Assembly (NCBI GenBank): GCA_026874595.1
Contig: CM049322.1
Span: forward strand, 6,745,900-6,809,899
DNA from: Sipunculus nudus
Taxonomy: Eukaryota; Annelida; Sipuncula; Golfingiida; Sipunculidae
Direction: 5' to 3'
DNA: 64,000 nt
In this document: in pieces, positions 20,811 to 34,639 of the stretch
How the letters are laid out: each line of letters opens with the position of its first letter
Position numbering within the stretch: the stretch's first letter is position 1
Made by a program: the position numbers and the translations under genes
Notes under the pieces: generated by a model
The model's database searches: none
What the model was told of the DNA's origin: nothing
The model's input: only the letters and a program-made list of their open reading frames with translations

Positions 20811-22457
20811 CTGGCTTCAAATGATGGAACATGTTTTATCAGAGATTCTTAAGGATTAACTCGATTACTACACTTCTCAATAATTCTCAATATTATCAAT
20901 AATCGGCAATTTATTCAGCAATCATGGATTAACCTGTATCTGCCCTATATTTTTCTCTTTAATAGGCTATCTGGACAAATAGGCAATTTTATAATTAGAA
21001 CAAAGAATTAATTGCAGGTAACACTTGCAAGTATTTTCAAAATCTCAAATCTGTTGCTTGTGTGTATGAAGTTTCTACCATTCACCTGATTTTGTGTTAT
21101 GAGTTGCTATGTTTCTATGAGTGAGCAAATCAAACGCTTCAGAAAAATATATAAACAGTAAACACGTTTGTTTATTTTTTAAATGAATAAGGTCCCTTAT
21201 TTCCTTGAATCACTCCTTTTTACAGACATTCCGTGCACATGACATACAAAAGAATCAAGTTTCGTGTTCTCTTTGTCAGAAAAATTATTCAGAATACATG
21301 AACACTACTTATAGATAATTTTTAATGCCTTTTTTTCATATATCATAGGAGAGAAACGTTCAAGCTTGATATGTGTTAGCAATAGTTAACAAAATATGAG
21401 TCTCATCACGGATCAACTCTTAGGCAAATTATTCTCACAATATGGGCCTGTAAACTATTAACACATTATTTAGGATGTCGAGTGTATATTTCACAATTCC
21501 CATTAATGGCTCATGTTCTATTTTTGGCAAACCCTCTTGTATATAAGAGTTATCCACGATATAAAATTCATACTGTTATAATAAACTGTTATGGGCACGT
21601 AGTAGGCCATTGAAAGTTTAAAATACAGACATCTGATATTTTACTCATAAATCATTTCATGATAGAACTGAAAAGTTCTTACAAAAGAGACTATAATTAA
21701 AGATATATAAGGGACCACTGACAATTTTGAGAAAAAAATAAAACATATCAAAACGATAATGTGCAATCTAAAGTAGTAAAATATAAAAAAAAAATATTAC
21801 AAAGTTTCCACTAATTATTTTCTGTGTAATTTTCTATTTAAAATATCTGTATTTATCTATCTTTCTATTACATAGATAACTATATAGATATCTGAATGCG
21901 TATAGTACAATGATTTGATTTCAATCAATCATGAGTTTATTTTTACATTGGGCCAATACAATAAAAATGTGAAAAATGTTCATCATTAAGGAAATCATTT
22001 GTAATATTATTATTTATATGATTGATGAAATATAGAATTGATGAAGTAGTGCATCTTTCAGGTAACATTTTTCAATACAGCTATTTGCGACTTATATTAC
22101 AGACATTTAAAATATAATTTTATTCCAATTACCAAGACAAAATTGAAGACATTTAGTATAGGCATTTTGAAAAAGGTCACCCTTAGGCACTTGTACCCAA
22201 CATCAGGACCCTGTAACGAATGTTACATTTAGAGTAGTCAATCAGGTGGCCAGGTCAGATATCTGCTAAATCCTCTAAACCTCATGCAGTAGACGGTTGC
22301 TACTGGGTGAATACTGGATTTCTACCCATGTGAACAATTTGTGAATTTCTAATATGTTTTAACGGCAGGCTACTTTTCAAATAAGTGATGGTAATATCTC
22401 ATTATTTCGGTATGCCATCCAGCTAACATTTTATCTGGTTCCCCAGCTGCTCTTTGT

Positions 22458-22471
22458 GGGGGGGGGGGGGG
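22458..22471 (+). repeat. G14 homopolymer
   Basis: Uninterrupted G run in AT-rich intergenic DNA; similar runs occur at 48730, 49193, 49323 and 60195. Confidence 0.9.
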
Positions 22472-23749
22472 CTTTATCCCTATAGTTTAATAAAAAGTGG
22501 GCTGGGCAATGTCCAAAGTAGAAGAATAAACATGTAGACCCTAACAAGAGCCTGTATAATTGACTGAAACTTATGTCATGCTAGTGTTACTAGAGAAACC
22601 GTCATATCATCCTTAGTGGCATATTATTGCTGCCCTCTATTAACATTATATTTCTAACAACCCAAAAATAAAAATATTTATAATTTTGCTAATGTATCTG
22701 AAACCTAATGTGTCACACTGCTTTCAAGACGTTCATATTACAAAATTAGAAAAATAATGTACTTCAGCATTAGATGATTGAAAAGGAGAGTGAAATAAGC
22801 AAGTGGTCTATATTTTATATATCGTTGATGCTTTTTCGAAATGGAGAAATATAGCTTGTTCGAAAAAAGGCCTTCCATTTTTTTAAGTAGGTAAATGTTA
22901 TATAATGTAAACGATATCGATGTTGCTTTATAACAGTGTCAGTGTTTCATTACTCAAGACTGGCTGAAGGTGTTACCGCAGTCAAACATAGGAGGTAATC
23001 ACCTGCGTGAAGTTAATCCTTTGGTAACATTGTTTACAGGCTTGGCACTGTGCATGGCAATAAATTATGTACGGTTAAAGGGTGCTTGCAAACATAACTG
23101 AACTGACACCGATCACACACGCAGTTTAGATGAAGAGAACAAGGGTTTCATGAAGATGCCTGTCCTAAGTAATGATAATAGATATACACTTACAAATCGA
23201 AAAAAAAAAATCCTCAGGCAATATTTAGAAATGCAATCAAAGATCTCCCCGTGAATGAACAGTCTTTGTATTTTTTTACAAAAAGCATATTGTCTCCTGA
23301 CGGTAAATAATAATTTAATGTCCACCATTGATTCCGTCATATAATTATTCTTGTTTATTCCACCTAAACGTAACAATTTTGAATAATATTCGTTAATAAC
23401 ACTTGTATTTTTGCCTAAATATATACATTAGAATCACGTATGCCAGTGAATGTAATCCTGTAAAAAAACTACCCCGCTAACGTTTCCGGTTTCACTGGTC
23501 CTCTAGACCGTCATCGGCAGGCTATTACTGTATATGTCATTAAATATGTATATGGACAAAAAAGAAACTTTGACCAGGAACAACATGCAGATTATGTACA
23601 CATATAAACTAGACGACCAGATTTCGAGCGCTTGCCGGAAATGAAAAAGTAAAATGAATAAGTAACGATAAGAAAAAAAAAATGAGCCATAGTGTGTGAA
23701 GATATTGACAAAGTTAACAAAGAAATAAGATTTTGACTTATTTTATTAT

Positions 23750-24400
23750 ATTGACCCTGAACTTTAACCTCTATAAAATTACACCTACAGCTTCCAGGAT
23801 TCGTTCCGATATGCAAAAAGTGTACGTTTCAAAATGATCCAGATCTATTGCCTGTAGAATGCTATATGTCAAGTGCAAGAAACTGCAAGCACACAACATT
23901 GAGATCTACTGACAAACAGACAGACATACTGACAAAGTGGCACATCTTAGATAACATATGACTAGATAATCTGTTGGAGAAGGCAAAAGGTACAAAATGA
24001 GCTATACTTCATGTAGGTAAAATTTATAGTTATACCTGCGAAACTGTCGCCTATAGAATGTAATATGTAAGACACAAGAAGCAGCAAGCTGTTGGAATTG
24101 AGAATAACTGACAAACATGCAAACATATTGACAAAGTGACACAATACTGACACCAGTCGATCAAACTAGATTGTGGAGAAGATGCTGAAGAAGAAATTGA
24201 GTCTACGTTGTGAAAATAGGACCAATAATGACGAAGTTATTAAGAAATAAAATTTTTAGGTTTTTCGATGACCTTGACCTTTGACCTATATTGACAAAGA
24301 ACGGTAATGTTTCATGACTTTTGGTGTCCAATTATCTCTATAATTTTTTTAAGCGGTTGCTGCAATATTGTGGCCTGTAGAGTCGTGACAAACACACACC
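23750..24400. repeat. Degenerate tandem repeat, about 200-bp unit
   Basis: TATAGAATGTAATATGTAAG-type phrases followed by ACTGACAAACA and TATTGACAAAGTG recur at about 23850-23946 and 24051-24151, with a partial third at 24365. They are linked by 'GACCTTTGACCTA' phrases like those of many molluscan dispersed repeats. No coding content. Confidence 0.65.
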
Positions 24401-25871
24401 AAAAAAAAAAAAAACAGACATTCGCAACTGACCAACATGCTTGCCGAAATACAAGTTTCAGGCAATCAATGAATAATTATCTGCCATATCTTGCTCATAT
24501 CACCTTAAGTGATATTAGCTTAGAATCTATAGCTGCAGTAAAAGGGCATATTCAACATAACCGTACTATTTACTGATGGGGAACACTGCATTTGATGATT
24601 GATAGACCCAATTTGATACTAAGAACAGACTTTTCCTTAGATAGCAGGTTGATGAGTGACGCGAAAGATTGTTATTGAAATGCAATTACTCATATAGCTT
24701 AAATACATGAGCACATAATTACATTATAGAGCTTTTGTTTGCTATTTTATCAGCGATTAGTGATGCAGTTTTGTTAACATGGACAGGCATTTCTATTTCA
24801 GGACACCGTTACAACCGAATGCCTCTATCTAGGTGCTAATTTGTAAACCTTACTGATGAGGGAATTGAAACAGTGCGTATGACCTGCGTTTCATCTGACC
24901 TGATTGCTAATATTATTAAAACCAACTAACAGGTAACACCAGTAGAAAAAAATGAAGATTTCATTGGTAGCTTGTTGTTTATTGGCCAAATTACATATCA
25001 CAAGGTTGCTTCACAAATCTGAGCCCGATATGCACGTTACCATTATGTCGACTGTTACAGCTTTTCAGTATAAATGAACATGTTATATGTACATATGCAC
25101 AGCAATATTTATATAATGTTTTGATTTTATCGTTGACACAAAATTGAATATAATATTATTCCCGTTATGCCACAATTCCGGGATATGTTGACAATGGTTG
25201 TTAACACCTAGGTTCGTGTATTTTCCAAAGGCAAGTTGAACCTTCTCATCTCATACATGGTAGATATTGAATTCGTTATATATTAGCAGTTCACTTTGAA
25301 CGTCTTAGCAATCGACATTAAGGTTCCTGCAAAGTTAAAATGCATTTAAATAATCGCGTTCTTATTTTAAGCATTTTTTTTTTTATTTCAAGCTTTTCCT
25401 TTAAAATATTAAAGCAGTTTTATTTTCATCGAATTTTGTTTTTCCATCATTTCAAAATGTGCCACTTGTGGTAATTTCCCCCGCAATTTTTATCTATACA
25501 TTTTACTCTTCATTCCTGTGCTATCTCATAATCGATATTTTAAACTGCTGCAACAAGTTACACTGTTACTAAAAATATATGTGATATTAAGAGCAGGCAT
25601 GTTTTTCAGCCATGGCTCATCTTTTTTTCCCATACAAAATACTCACAACAGATGAACCACTTTTTCATCATCACAAAAACAATATAAACAATATGAACAA
25701 CGTGCACTTGCGAAAAATAATTGCGAAGCAGAAAGTTAACAAGTAAACCCTTATGTTAAGTCTTATTTTGGAGTTATATTCTATACATATAATTAAAACA
25801 TGAGTTATTACAATATTGGAACAAAATATTTATAAATACAATCTGTGATATTCCTATTTTGATGCACTTAA

Positions 25872-26078
25872 ATGAAATGCAAACAAAATAGATCCCAATT
25901 AATTTCTTGCTATTATACAGGTTCATTGCGACCTGGTAATTTGCAGTTTAATGGGGTTTTTTCTTGCCGCTGCGATGAGCTAATCGGTTTTGCACTGGCA
26001 AATTTGAATATGGATACTAGTAACAGATTAAAATATCAGGAAAATACATCCTCACTGGATGAACATAAAAAAAAATAG
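25872..26078 (+). other. Unrecognised ORF with acceptor-like start
   Basis: A 68-codon open frame. TTATACAG at 25913-25920 could be a 3' splice site for an exon encoding SLRPGNLQFNGVFSCRCDEL. I see no partner exons and no family resemblance. It may be chance or a relic of a receptor stalk exon. Confidence 0.15.
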
Positions 26079-26599
26079 CAGTTACTTATATAAGATTTTT
26101 ATCTGACTGAAGCTGCCATGGCCCTTCCCGATTCGCATCCAATATTGTTCTAGTGTAAGATTATGTAGGTCATAATATTTAGTCAGAATGTTAATAGCGT
26201 TTGCATTATTCTCAGTAGATTAGGTTCGATTTTTTTAAAAGAATGGCCGTTACAATTCAAAAGACCATTCTGTAACCTTTTTAACTGAACACGGTAGCAT
26301 ACAAATGTTTAATCTACGTATAGTTTTTGTAGATATTCGATAGGTTGCTGGATTAGTAAATGAACAAAATTACAACTTTTTATTAATAACACAATAGTTT
26401 CCCCGATCAGCCTCACAACGTACTGAAAATGTGATTATAATAATGAATTATTATTTATATATTTTTATGTGATTAAATAGCATATATAGATTGGGTAAAA
26501 GGGAAACATGACCTACAGTATACAAAACACCATGAACAGTGAATGAAATATTTAAGTAAATATTTTACAGGACTTTGAACTATATAAATGACGGTATTT

Positions 26600-27650
26600 T
26601 AATAACTTGTGGCAATAATGTCTTGTTGTTCTGAACAGGAACATGTCTATACATAAGTTTTTGTGCAGACTGGTATTATTTACATGTAGAGTTTGTTCAG
26701 CTGCACCACAATATATACTAAATAAAATGTTAATCCTGGCATACATAGCCTTCAAATAATAAGTATACTTCATTATCAAACAATTTATTTATTTATATAT
26801 ATTTATGGATTCATTCGTTTAAACGGAGTTTTTGTTCTCTTTTCTTCTAATATATGTACATTTAGCCTGGTAGCCGTAACATAATATTTATACTTCAATT
26901 ATACGACCGCGGTAGCAATAAAACTGATTGAGTTATTTAAAAGTGAATATTATTTGGGTGACTTTGGAGTTAACTTCAGGGAAGCACTTGTTTGCTTGTA
27001 CAAATATGCTCTTTCAGCTCTGACCGGGTATATCAGAGAGCTAAACAGTACCAAACAGACGCATGGGTTCAGAGTGATATTCGATTTAAAACCGACTTCA
27101 TAAGAAATATATCGAACTTGACTTACTCCATTTTGTTGTTCTCCGAGGCCAAGTTCATATCAGTATTTATATATTCAGAATTAACGCTTTACCCTTAACA
27201 GACCTTTTGGCAAAATAGCTATATATCAAACCATAACGTACCGGAAAGGTGATGACGAAAGAGAAACAAATGCCGTTTTACTGAAGTAATTCACCAGATA
27301 AAAATACTTTCTTGAATACTGTTAAATTGGATATGTGGTTATGTGTCGGAAGATTTTTCATCCTTTAATCTTCTCTGCGCGACCTACCCTTTACTAGTGA
27401 CCCTGCCTGCTTCCTTATCTACAGCTTATTGATTTCAAAACTAACCTTTAATCAAAGCATATTGGAGGAAATTCTTAATGTAAACAATTCTACATTTTTT
27501 TTCAATTATCCCCTGACAGTAAGTCGTTTCGTGTAACTTAACAATAGATGAGCGTTTCTTTTTCAGCACGAATACATAAAAAGCTTATTCCTTTATGTAG
27601 GCCATTTTGTTAAAAATCGGCAATTTTGTCTTTACCACCATAGTCTGCTG
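26600..27650 (+). repeat. Diverged repeat block, copy 1
   Basis: Shares ordered phrases with 30040-31100 and 34640-35250: GTTCAGCTGCA, a TTCAATTAT..CCTG segment, and GGCCATTTTGT followed by CATAGTC. The right end is interrupted by the MITE at 27657. Confidence 0.5.
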
Positions 27651-27656
27651 AGTTTA

Positions 27657-28425
27657 GTTTTGGCCGGCATACACGTTGCGACCCGACTCAAATACTGTTG
27701 AGTTCAGTCGCTTCGCAAAGTGTATGCACAAAAAAGACCCGACTCAACCAGAGACGGCACCAGTCGGCGTCAGTTTTTGGTTTCTGAGAGTGTCAGAAAA
27801 TATCGTGTCCAGTTGAGTAGCGTCATTCAGAAGCATAGTCCGCAACCAATCACAGCTAAGTCACTTCACATGAGTACCTTGGTCATGTGATCTTCTGGGC
27901 CAAAATCATAAAATGCAGAGAAAGACAACATTACATTACATGAGCATTATATGCACTATATGCATTATATATGAATAAATCTGAAAAAGCCGATGTCACC
28001 AATACAATGGCTGTATATTATTAACATGTTTCATGTTAACGGACGTAGAATATATAGTGTAAATCACAGGACATCGAATACGATTTTATAGACATAAATA
28101 ATATAAAACTACAATCATTCGCTATGCGATGGGAAGAATTGAAAAGGCGAGTTAAAGATACATACATTAATACTGATAAATAAAATGACATGTATTAATG
28201 ATTTTGCTTTCATAAGTCACAAGCTTGTCACCATTTTTGTTGATTTGAATGTACCGCATCTGCCGTCGATCCAGTTGAGTTGAGTCGGGTCGATATGTGC
28301 ATGCCCCCGCGTCAGTCTGCAGGGCCAAAAACTGAAAAAAACTGTAGAAAAATCGAGGAAACCTGTTCAGTCGGGCCCAGTTGAGTTGAGCCGGGTCGCG
28401 TCGCGTCGCAGCATGTATGCCGAAC
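27657..28425. mobile_element. Harbinger-like MITE (non-autonomous DNA transposon)
   Basis: A 769-bp element with inverted ends: GTTTTGGCCGGCATACACG at the left versus GTTCGGCATACATGCTGCG reading in from the right. Each end continues into GACCCGACTCAA/TTGAGTCGGGTC-type subrepeats. TTA flanks both sides (27654-27656, 28426-28428), consistent with the 3-bp duplication of PIF/Harbinger elements. No transposase is encoded. Confidence 0.65.
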
Positions 28426-28429
28426 TTAA

Positions 28430-30030
28430 CCCATGTATCAGTTGAACAAAAGCAATTTGGGAGTATGCGTAAATGCGACTATTTTCAATAAATTAATTTA
28501 CATTGGATATAAAGTTATTTTACAACAGGGTCTCTTCAAATGTTTGCTATTCGCTTAAAATACATATTTTAGAAGGTTAAAAAATGATCAAATATACATA
28601 TATATACAATATAAAATAAAAATATAAATATTAAACATATATATAATTTACTTTAATCAAAGGTAATACTAAAATAGTCAAAGAATTAATATTGTTATTT
28701 TTTTACTCATCATCATGTCGATCGTTGATCGTTGTGTATCTGTGTTCAAATATTTAATGTTGTCCTATATTCATAAATAGGCTGCGTTATATTTGTTAAT
28801 GTTCTGTGGTTATTATATTGCAATATATATAGCACGCCTTACATTTCAAAGTAGCAATCACGTCGAAAGTCACTGCCACATTTTTCGTTCCAGGTTATTT
28901 TTTTATGATTAAATCATTCATTTTTTAGGAAAACGTAAACTTAATTATACTGATCCCCTAAAGGAACATGAGTGTTATTTTATTATTGGTAAATGTCGCG
29001 TATCTTCTGTATCATTCTCATTCAAATAGTCTACTTTGTACATAGTGTGTGCATTCGTAGTTCTTTCGGTTCTGATAGTTTTTATGTTTAGAAATATTTG
29101 TAGTTGTAGAAGAAAAAATAAATATTTGTCTATACTTGACACTTAAATGTTTCATGTTATCTGAAATCAATTTATAATTCAGAACCTGCAAATTCCTATG
29201 TATTTTACAGGCCTTAAGACATCCAGATAATAATACCAGGCTTAACATCGGTGAAACATACATAGTGAAACCGAATTAAAATAAAGATACAGATATATAC
29301 TTACAGCTTAAATCATTTAATTAAAAAGGCGCTAACCTTCCAGAATATGTCCTGACTCGCTGCATAAAATATATGTAAGAAGAAAGTGCAACATTCAATT
29401 ATAAAAAGATTAATACCAGAAATTTTAAAATTCATATTTTCTTAGTGATGCAAATGAATAGGATTGAACCAACTCTTGAAATTTAAAACCACACTGTTTT
29501 TGGCCTGTAGAAGTTTTACGTCCACCTAAATACATATCCAGGCCGTTTTCAAGAGAACGGAAATAAAGTTTTTAAGACATATTTTATATTTCAGCAATAT
29601 ATATAACACACTTCAGATTTATTCAAATCAACCTATTGTATGAACATGTACATTCCTGAAGCATGAGCTCATTCACACCTTAAGCAGGGGACCAAACGAG
29701 ATTCAACAGTGAGATGCTCTGATGGTCTTTAAAGCATATCACGTGTTCGCATATTATATGTTTATAATAATCAGTATAATTCTAACTGTAATAATGTATT
29801 TTGATTATTATTATGTATAATTTAATCGTATTCGAAAATATTTCATGTTTTGTATATACATGTAAATACATGATATATAAGATTATATCATGCCGATCAT
29901 AGATTATCTTCAATTTATACTGCCCTTTCCAGTTCACAAAATCTCAATGAAAGTTTTCCTTTTTTATTGAAACCAGTAGTTTAAGGCTTTATTTAGCAGG
30001 CACTTCATCTATTTAAATGAATAATGTTCG
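28430..30030. other. No gene seen
   Basis: AT-rich intergenic DNA. Short open frames (for example 29018-29263 minus) show no domain, splice context or codon pattern suggesting a gene. Confidence 0.6.
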
Positions 30031-30039
30031 ATAGTAATA

Positions 30040-31100
30040 GGACTGGAACGTACCTACGCATGCCTCTTAATGTGGACTTGCATTATTTAGACGAATGAGG
30101 CTATCAGTTCAGCTGCAAAAAAATATCTGAATCGTTATCTAACATAAATATTATTAGTTTTAAAAGAACGCCCAGTAATTCTGTTTTTTTTTGTTATTAT
30201 GCCTTACATATAGAAGCCTATATTTCACACTGTTTCATTGAGTTAAGTTGTAGACTTCGATGATAAACCTGCTAAGTAATGTATTAATGGGATTATCGTT
30301 TGCGCGGCCTGAGAGTGACGGACGCGTTATGTTTTAGCATAAATTTACCCTTTGCCCTTTGATCTTTGACATCAGACAGAGGCAAGAAGGTCAAGTCTGG
30401 GTAGCGGCTCAACAAACGCCCGTTAGTTCATAATTGACATTCGTTGTCATGCCAAAGACCTAATAAGATATACACCGACACAAAATACCGATGGTCTCTT
30501 ATTTCGATGTGACATAATTACGGTGTATATATCAATGACAGGCTATGTTGGACGGTATGCCCATATCTTCCTGTTGATATGTGCTTGTGTATTTAATGAT
30601 GTATTCAATGCATAAATGTTTTGGAATGCCAAATAGGTTCATTTAACCATTACTCTGAAGTAATTTTATCTATTATATTATTACTTAAATGCCTTACAAC
30701 TATATCAGATATGTGGATATTCAAAGAGACACCATTCATTACTGTATAGTGACTGAATGTATCTGAACGCCTTCTCCCGACATTGAGCTCTGGGTAGCAG
30801 CACATAACAAAACTGATCCGGTTTGATTCCTTATTTACAGTTAGAGCTTATAAACTACCCGTCACCATGTCATGTCACTGTAAATTCAAATGTGTACAAA
30901 AAAATATCTTCTTTTTCAATTATTTCCTGTCATTGAATTTTTTAGTGTAATTAAACAAAATAAGATCCTAATTTTATCTTAATGTATCATGTTGACTTCT
31001 ATCAGCAGAACTCTTATCAGCTAATTCTTATCTGTCGGTCATTATGTAAGACACCGGCCATTTTGTCTTAATCATCGTAGTCCACATACTTTAAATATGA
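30040..31100 (+). repeat. Diverged repeat block, copy 2
   Basis: Parallels 34640-35250 (TAATGTGGACTTGCATTAT, TTCAGCTGCA, CCCTTTGCCC.TTGATCTTTG, AAGAAGGTCA, TAAGATATAC) and, in its right part, 27470-27650 (GGCCATTTTGTCTT). Confidence 0.6.
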
Positions 31101-31199
31101 ATGTCCTCAATAATATCTCGATACATGTTACCTTATGTCCCTATCACAAAAATGATTTGATCATAATAATGTTATGATCTACTTGCTAAATACACATGT

Positions 31200-31540
31200 G
31201 GCAACTTAAATAGAGTACAGATGAGGCACATATGGAATGCTAGAAAGGGTATAGGTAAGGTACACAATATTTTCAGACATAGTAAAGATCAGGCACATAT
31301 TGAGTGTAAGACATTGTATATTGAGGCACACATTAATTTTAAGACATAATAAAGATAAGACGAAAATTGAGTGTAAGGAAGGGTATGGATGATGTACACA
31401 TTAATTGCCAGACATGGTGATGATGATTTACATATTCATTGTAAGACAGGGTATAGATGGGACACACACTAATCATCTAATACAGTAAAGATGGGAATAT
31501 CACGAGACACATATTGAGTGTAAGACAGCGAGCCAGTTTT
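31200..31540 (+). repeat. Minisatellite, about 40-bp unit
   Basis: Degenerate repeats around the phrase GGCACATATTGAGTGTAAGA with AGTAAAGAT or GGTATAGAT spacers. The array resumes at 31865-32020 after an unrelated AT-rich 320 bp. Confidence 0.75.
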
Positions 31541-31864
31541 CTGTAACTTATGTGTTTCCAGCAGACGGTATAATGTATTGGTAGTCCTTTTAAATTTGTA
31601 TAATGTTGTGTCATAAATATAACAATACTGTAGTAAAAAATAATAATATTGATTTTGAAAAGTTTTATGTATTGCAAATGGATTATATGCACAGTGGCTC
31701 TGTATATGAAATGTAAAAATGTTTGAATTTGATTTGGGGATTTTTTTTCGTAATGTCATTAATTTTCAACATCATCATTATTTTAGGAAGGAGAATATCT
31801 TCCCGGTTCAGTTTTATATATCTATATTTTAAAATGAAAATAATATTTAAACAAAAATATAATG

Positions 31865-32020
31865 TTAGACATGGTATAAATGAGTCACAAAAAGATAAAC
31901 AGACATAGCAAGGATGATACACAAAATGAGTGTAAGACAAGGTAAAGATGGGCCGCACAAGCTGAGTATAAGAGAGTATAGAAGAGGCACCTATTAATTG
32001 TAAGACATAGTGCAGAGGCA
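31865..32020 (+). repeat. Minisatellite, second part of array
   Basis: Same unit as 31200-31540 (ACACAAAATGAGTGTAAGAC, GGCACCTATTAATTGTAAG). Confidence 0.7.
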
Positions 32021-33224
32021 AATATTTTTAGAAATAGATGAAATTATACTCTAATTGAGAGCCAAGCAGGACAACATCAGTGTCAGTCATGTTTAAGCGA
32101 GGAACACAATGAGATAAGCGTCATGGGTTGTAAGGATGAGAATGATATAACTCTCTCCTTATTTAAAGTCTATATTTGTCAGTTATTTAATTGTTTCTCC
32201 ATAAATAAGGTCTGATTTTTTAGAGTTCATGCATTTTGAAAACTGATTTGCTAATAACTTTCGCAAATTAAGCCAAAGGCCTTATTAAGAGAAGATAATA
32301 TAAATGATCGGTACTTATATTTGACAAATAAAATCTTATTTGTTTCGACATGATGCAACTTAAAACTATAGTTCAGATAATCTTTTATTGGGAAATCAGG
32401 GTAGGTTGGTTGTTGTATTCAACCAGCTCGGTTAAATATGTTTCCCATTGTCAAAGGTCCAAACATTGTCTTTTTATGAGCATAGTTGTATATTAGTTCC
32501 CGTACCCGACAACTTGGGCTTTTTCCTGATGGACTGAACTAATACATAAGTCTTCTGCATCCTTATCATAGGCAAATATTCTTCATAACGATTTATCATC
32601 TGCATTTTATCCCTTACAGCAATGTCCACTAATAACTAATAACTTATTATTATTATTATTTTTTTAAAGCTGTAACAACAAGTGTATGGAACAAATTCCG
32701 ATCAGTCTGACTTTCCATTTTTTTTTTACCAAAATCAAAGTTACTTATACAGGAACAAGGCGTGATAGTTTTAAAGGAAAGCAGTCTATATGGATTTTTT
32801 TATGGATTTAAATAACGCCTACTGCTCCTTACTGTGATCCTGGTGAACAATGCATTATTTTGCCTCTGTCAACATAAATTGTTGTCGTTTCAGCTGGGGA
32901 ATGTTTTGATCGCGGGGCAGTGTTTTTTTTTATTTATACCATAAGACAGCAGAGGCTACAGCAGGCTTCGTGAATGCGTCTGTATTAAATGAGTCGTCGA
33001 GTGATGTATCTGATAGCTTACAAAATTAAGGTATGGCTTAAAGTGATAATATGATTGTTGACCGTAATGGCATAATATTAAAAAAAGAATACTGTGTATG
33101 TGTTTTTCACCAGATTCATGAAAGAGTGTAAATTCGGCTTAAATAAAGGCATGAGTTAGGAAACCATATTGACAGAAACGGAAAATATAGAAATATACGG
33201 TTAATTAACAACTATCACTAATAC

Positions 33225-33290
33225 TTGTAGTACTACTACTTCTACTACTACTACCACCACTACTACTACTACTACTACTAATAATAATAA
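33225..33290 (+). repeat. (CTA)n/(AAT)n trinucleotide array
   Basis: TACTACTACTTCTACTACT followed by further CTA, ACC and AAT triplets. Confidence 0.9.
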
Positions 33291-33599
33291 TAATCTAAAA
33301 CATTTAGTTATGTTGCATGTATATTTGTATATATATATCTTTCTAAAGCTACTACTTCTATTTGCATAAAGTGATGTAAATTTATGTACCAGTGAGTATG
33401 GTTTACTTTAGAAACTGCTTCATATATACCAGATGTTCCCTTCACTGCATGATCCGCCATACTCATGTTCGTTGTGATAATAAGTATATGGAGGTAATCA
33501 CAACTGGAAATAGTAGTTGTTGTTCTTATTGGCGGTGGTGTAAAAAAAATTCTGTATTTAGATATCTTTCATATAATGTGTTAAAAACATTATAATTAT

Positions 33600-33690
33600 T
33601 AATATAAGTAGTGGTAGTGGTAGTAGAAGTAGAAGTAGCAGTAGTAGTAACAGTACTATTAGTAGTTTTAGAAGTAGTAGTCTAGATAAT
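33600..33690 (+). repeat. (TAG)n trinucleotide array, inverted relative to 33225
   Basis: GTAGTGGTAGTGGTAGTAG and related triplets, the reverse complement class of the array 310 bp to the left. Confidence 0.9.
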
Positions 33691-34398
33691 GTTAACACAT
33701 ATATGTAATCACCCAACAAACACGCGACATCTGATGTTTTCAAAACATTGCTATTTCCTGTGTCTATATTAATGCATTAGACATTCTTGGATAAAAACAA
33801 AACATTAAATAGAAGTATTGAACAATTGTTATAACAAATAAAGCTCGTGTTGCGAAAAGTAAAATGCTTTCATGAAAAAAAATGTCATTTGTTCATTTAT
33901 TTTTTATCAATTTTATTTAAGAATATGACACATACTTGTGATTTCAAGTAACTGGAATACTTTCATTGTTTATCTTCGTTTGAAAACACATATGGTAATA
34001 TGACCTAGTTATTGTTTGCTACTGTTCGTGTCACATAATGCTCATTCTCTGCATATTTTTCAGTAATAATACTTCAGGTCCTGCTTATTCTATGTTATAT
34101 TTTCATTGTGATCTGGTTGTCCACTCAAAAATCAATCTTGCCTTAACCTTTTAATACATCTTCCATCTATTCAACATCAGCACAATTCTGAGTGGTAAAT
34201 GTTACCATAAAAAGTATATGTGATTCAAATCAAGTGCTGTCCTAAAGTATGGATTTGAGAGTGTATTATTATAACCATATAGATAATGACCCTTAATAAT
34301 TTTTCTGCTCTGGGGTATTGTTGGTAAATTATGGTTGTAAGAATTCTTAATATATTTCTGTAATATATTTCTTTAAATCGTTATTATAAAAATGACGC

Positions 34399-34438
<40 letters not shown>

Positions 34439-34639
34439 CCTGGTGTTTGAATTTATATTTGAAACAAATCACTTCATCTAAATATCATAATAAATCCTGT
34501 CATTTTTGTTAATATTGAGTCATAATAATGTTCTATGATCCTCGATTATTTTCTGTGTGTCAATTAAGCAAGGGGAAGTAATTTCTAAATTAACCATTTA
34601 CAACACGTCATGAACAATAACTCAATTGAAAGTTTAAGT

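Larger units (their letters stand above)
19800..25860. other. Gene-poor AT-rich stretch
   Basis: I see no exon chain or recognisable gene. It holds the end of the duplicated block, a G14 run (22458-22471) and a tandem repeat (23850-24400). The sequence at 20100-20520 is less AT-rich and could be old repeat or pseudogene material, but nothing was recognised. Confidence 0.6.
32030..34600. other. No gene seen; microsatellites
   Basis: AT-rich intergenic DNA with two trinucleotide arrays (33225-33290, 33600-33690) and a (TA)n run at 34402-34437. No supported coding sequence. Confidence 0.6.

Noticed and set aside
31200-32020. CRISPR-like array
   Set aside because: Units are degenerate and contiguous without unique spacers, in animal DNA; it is a minisatellite.
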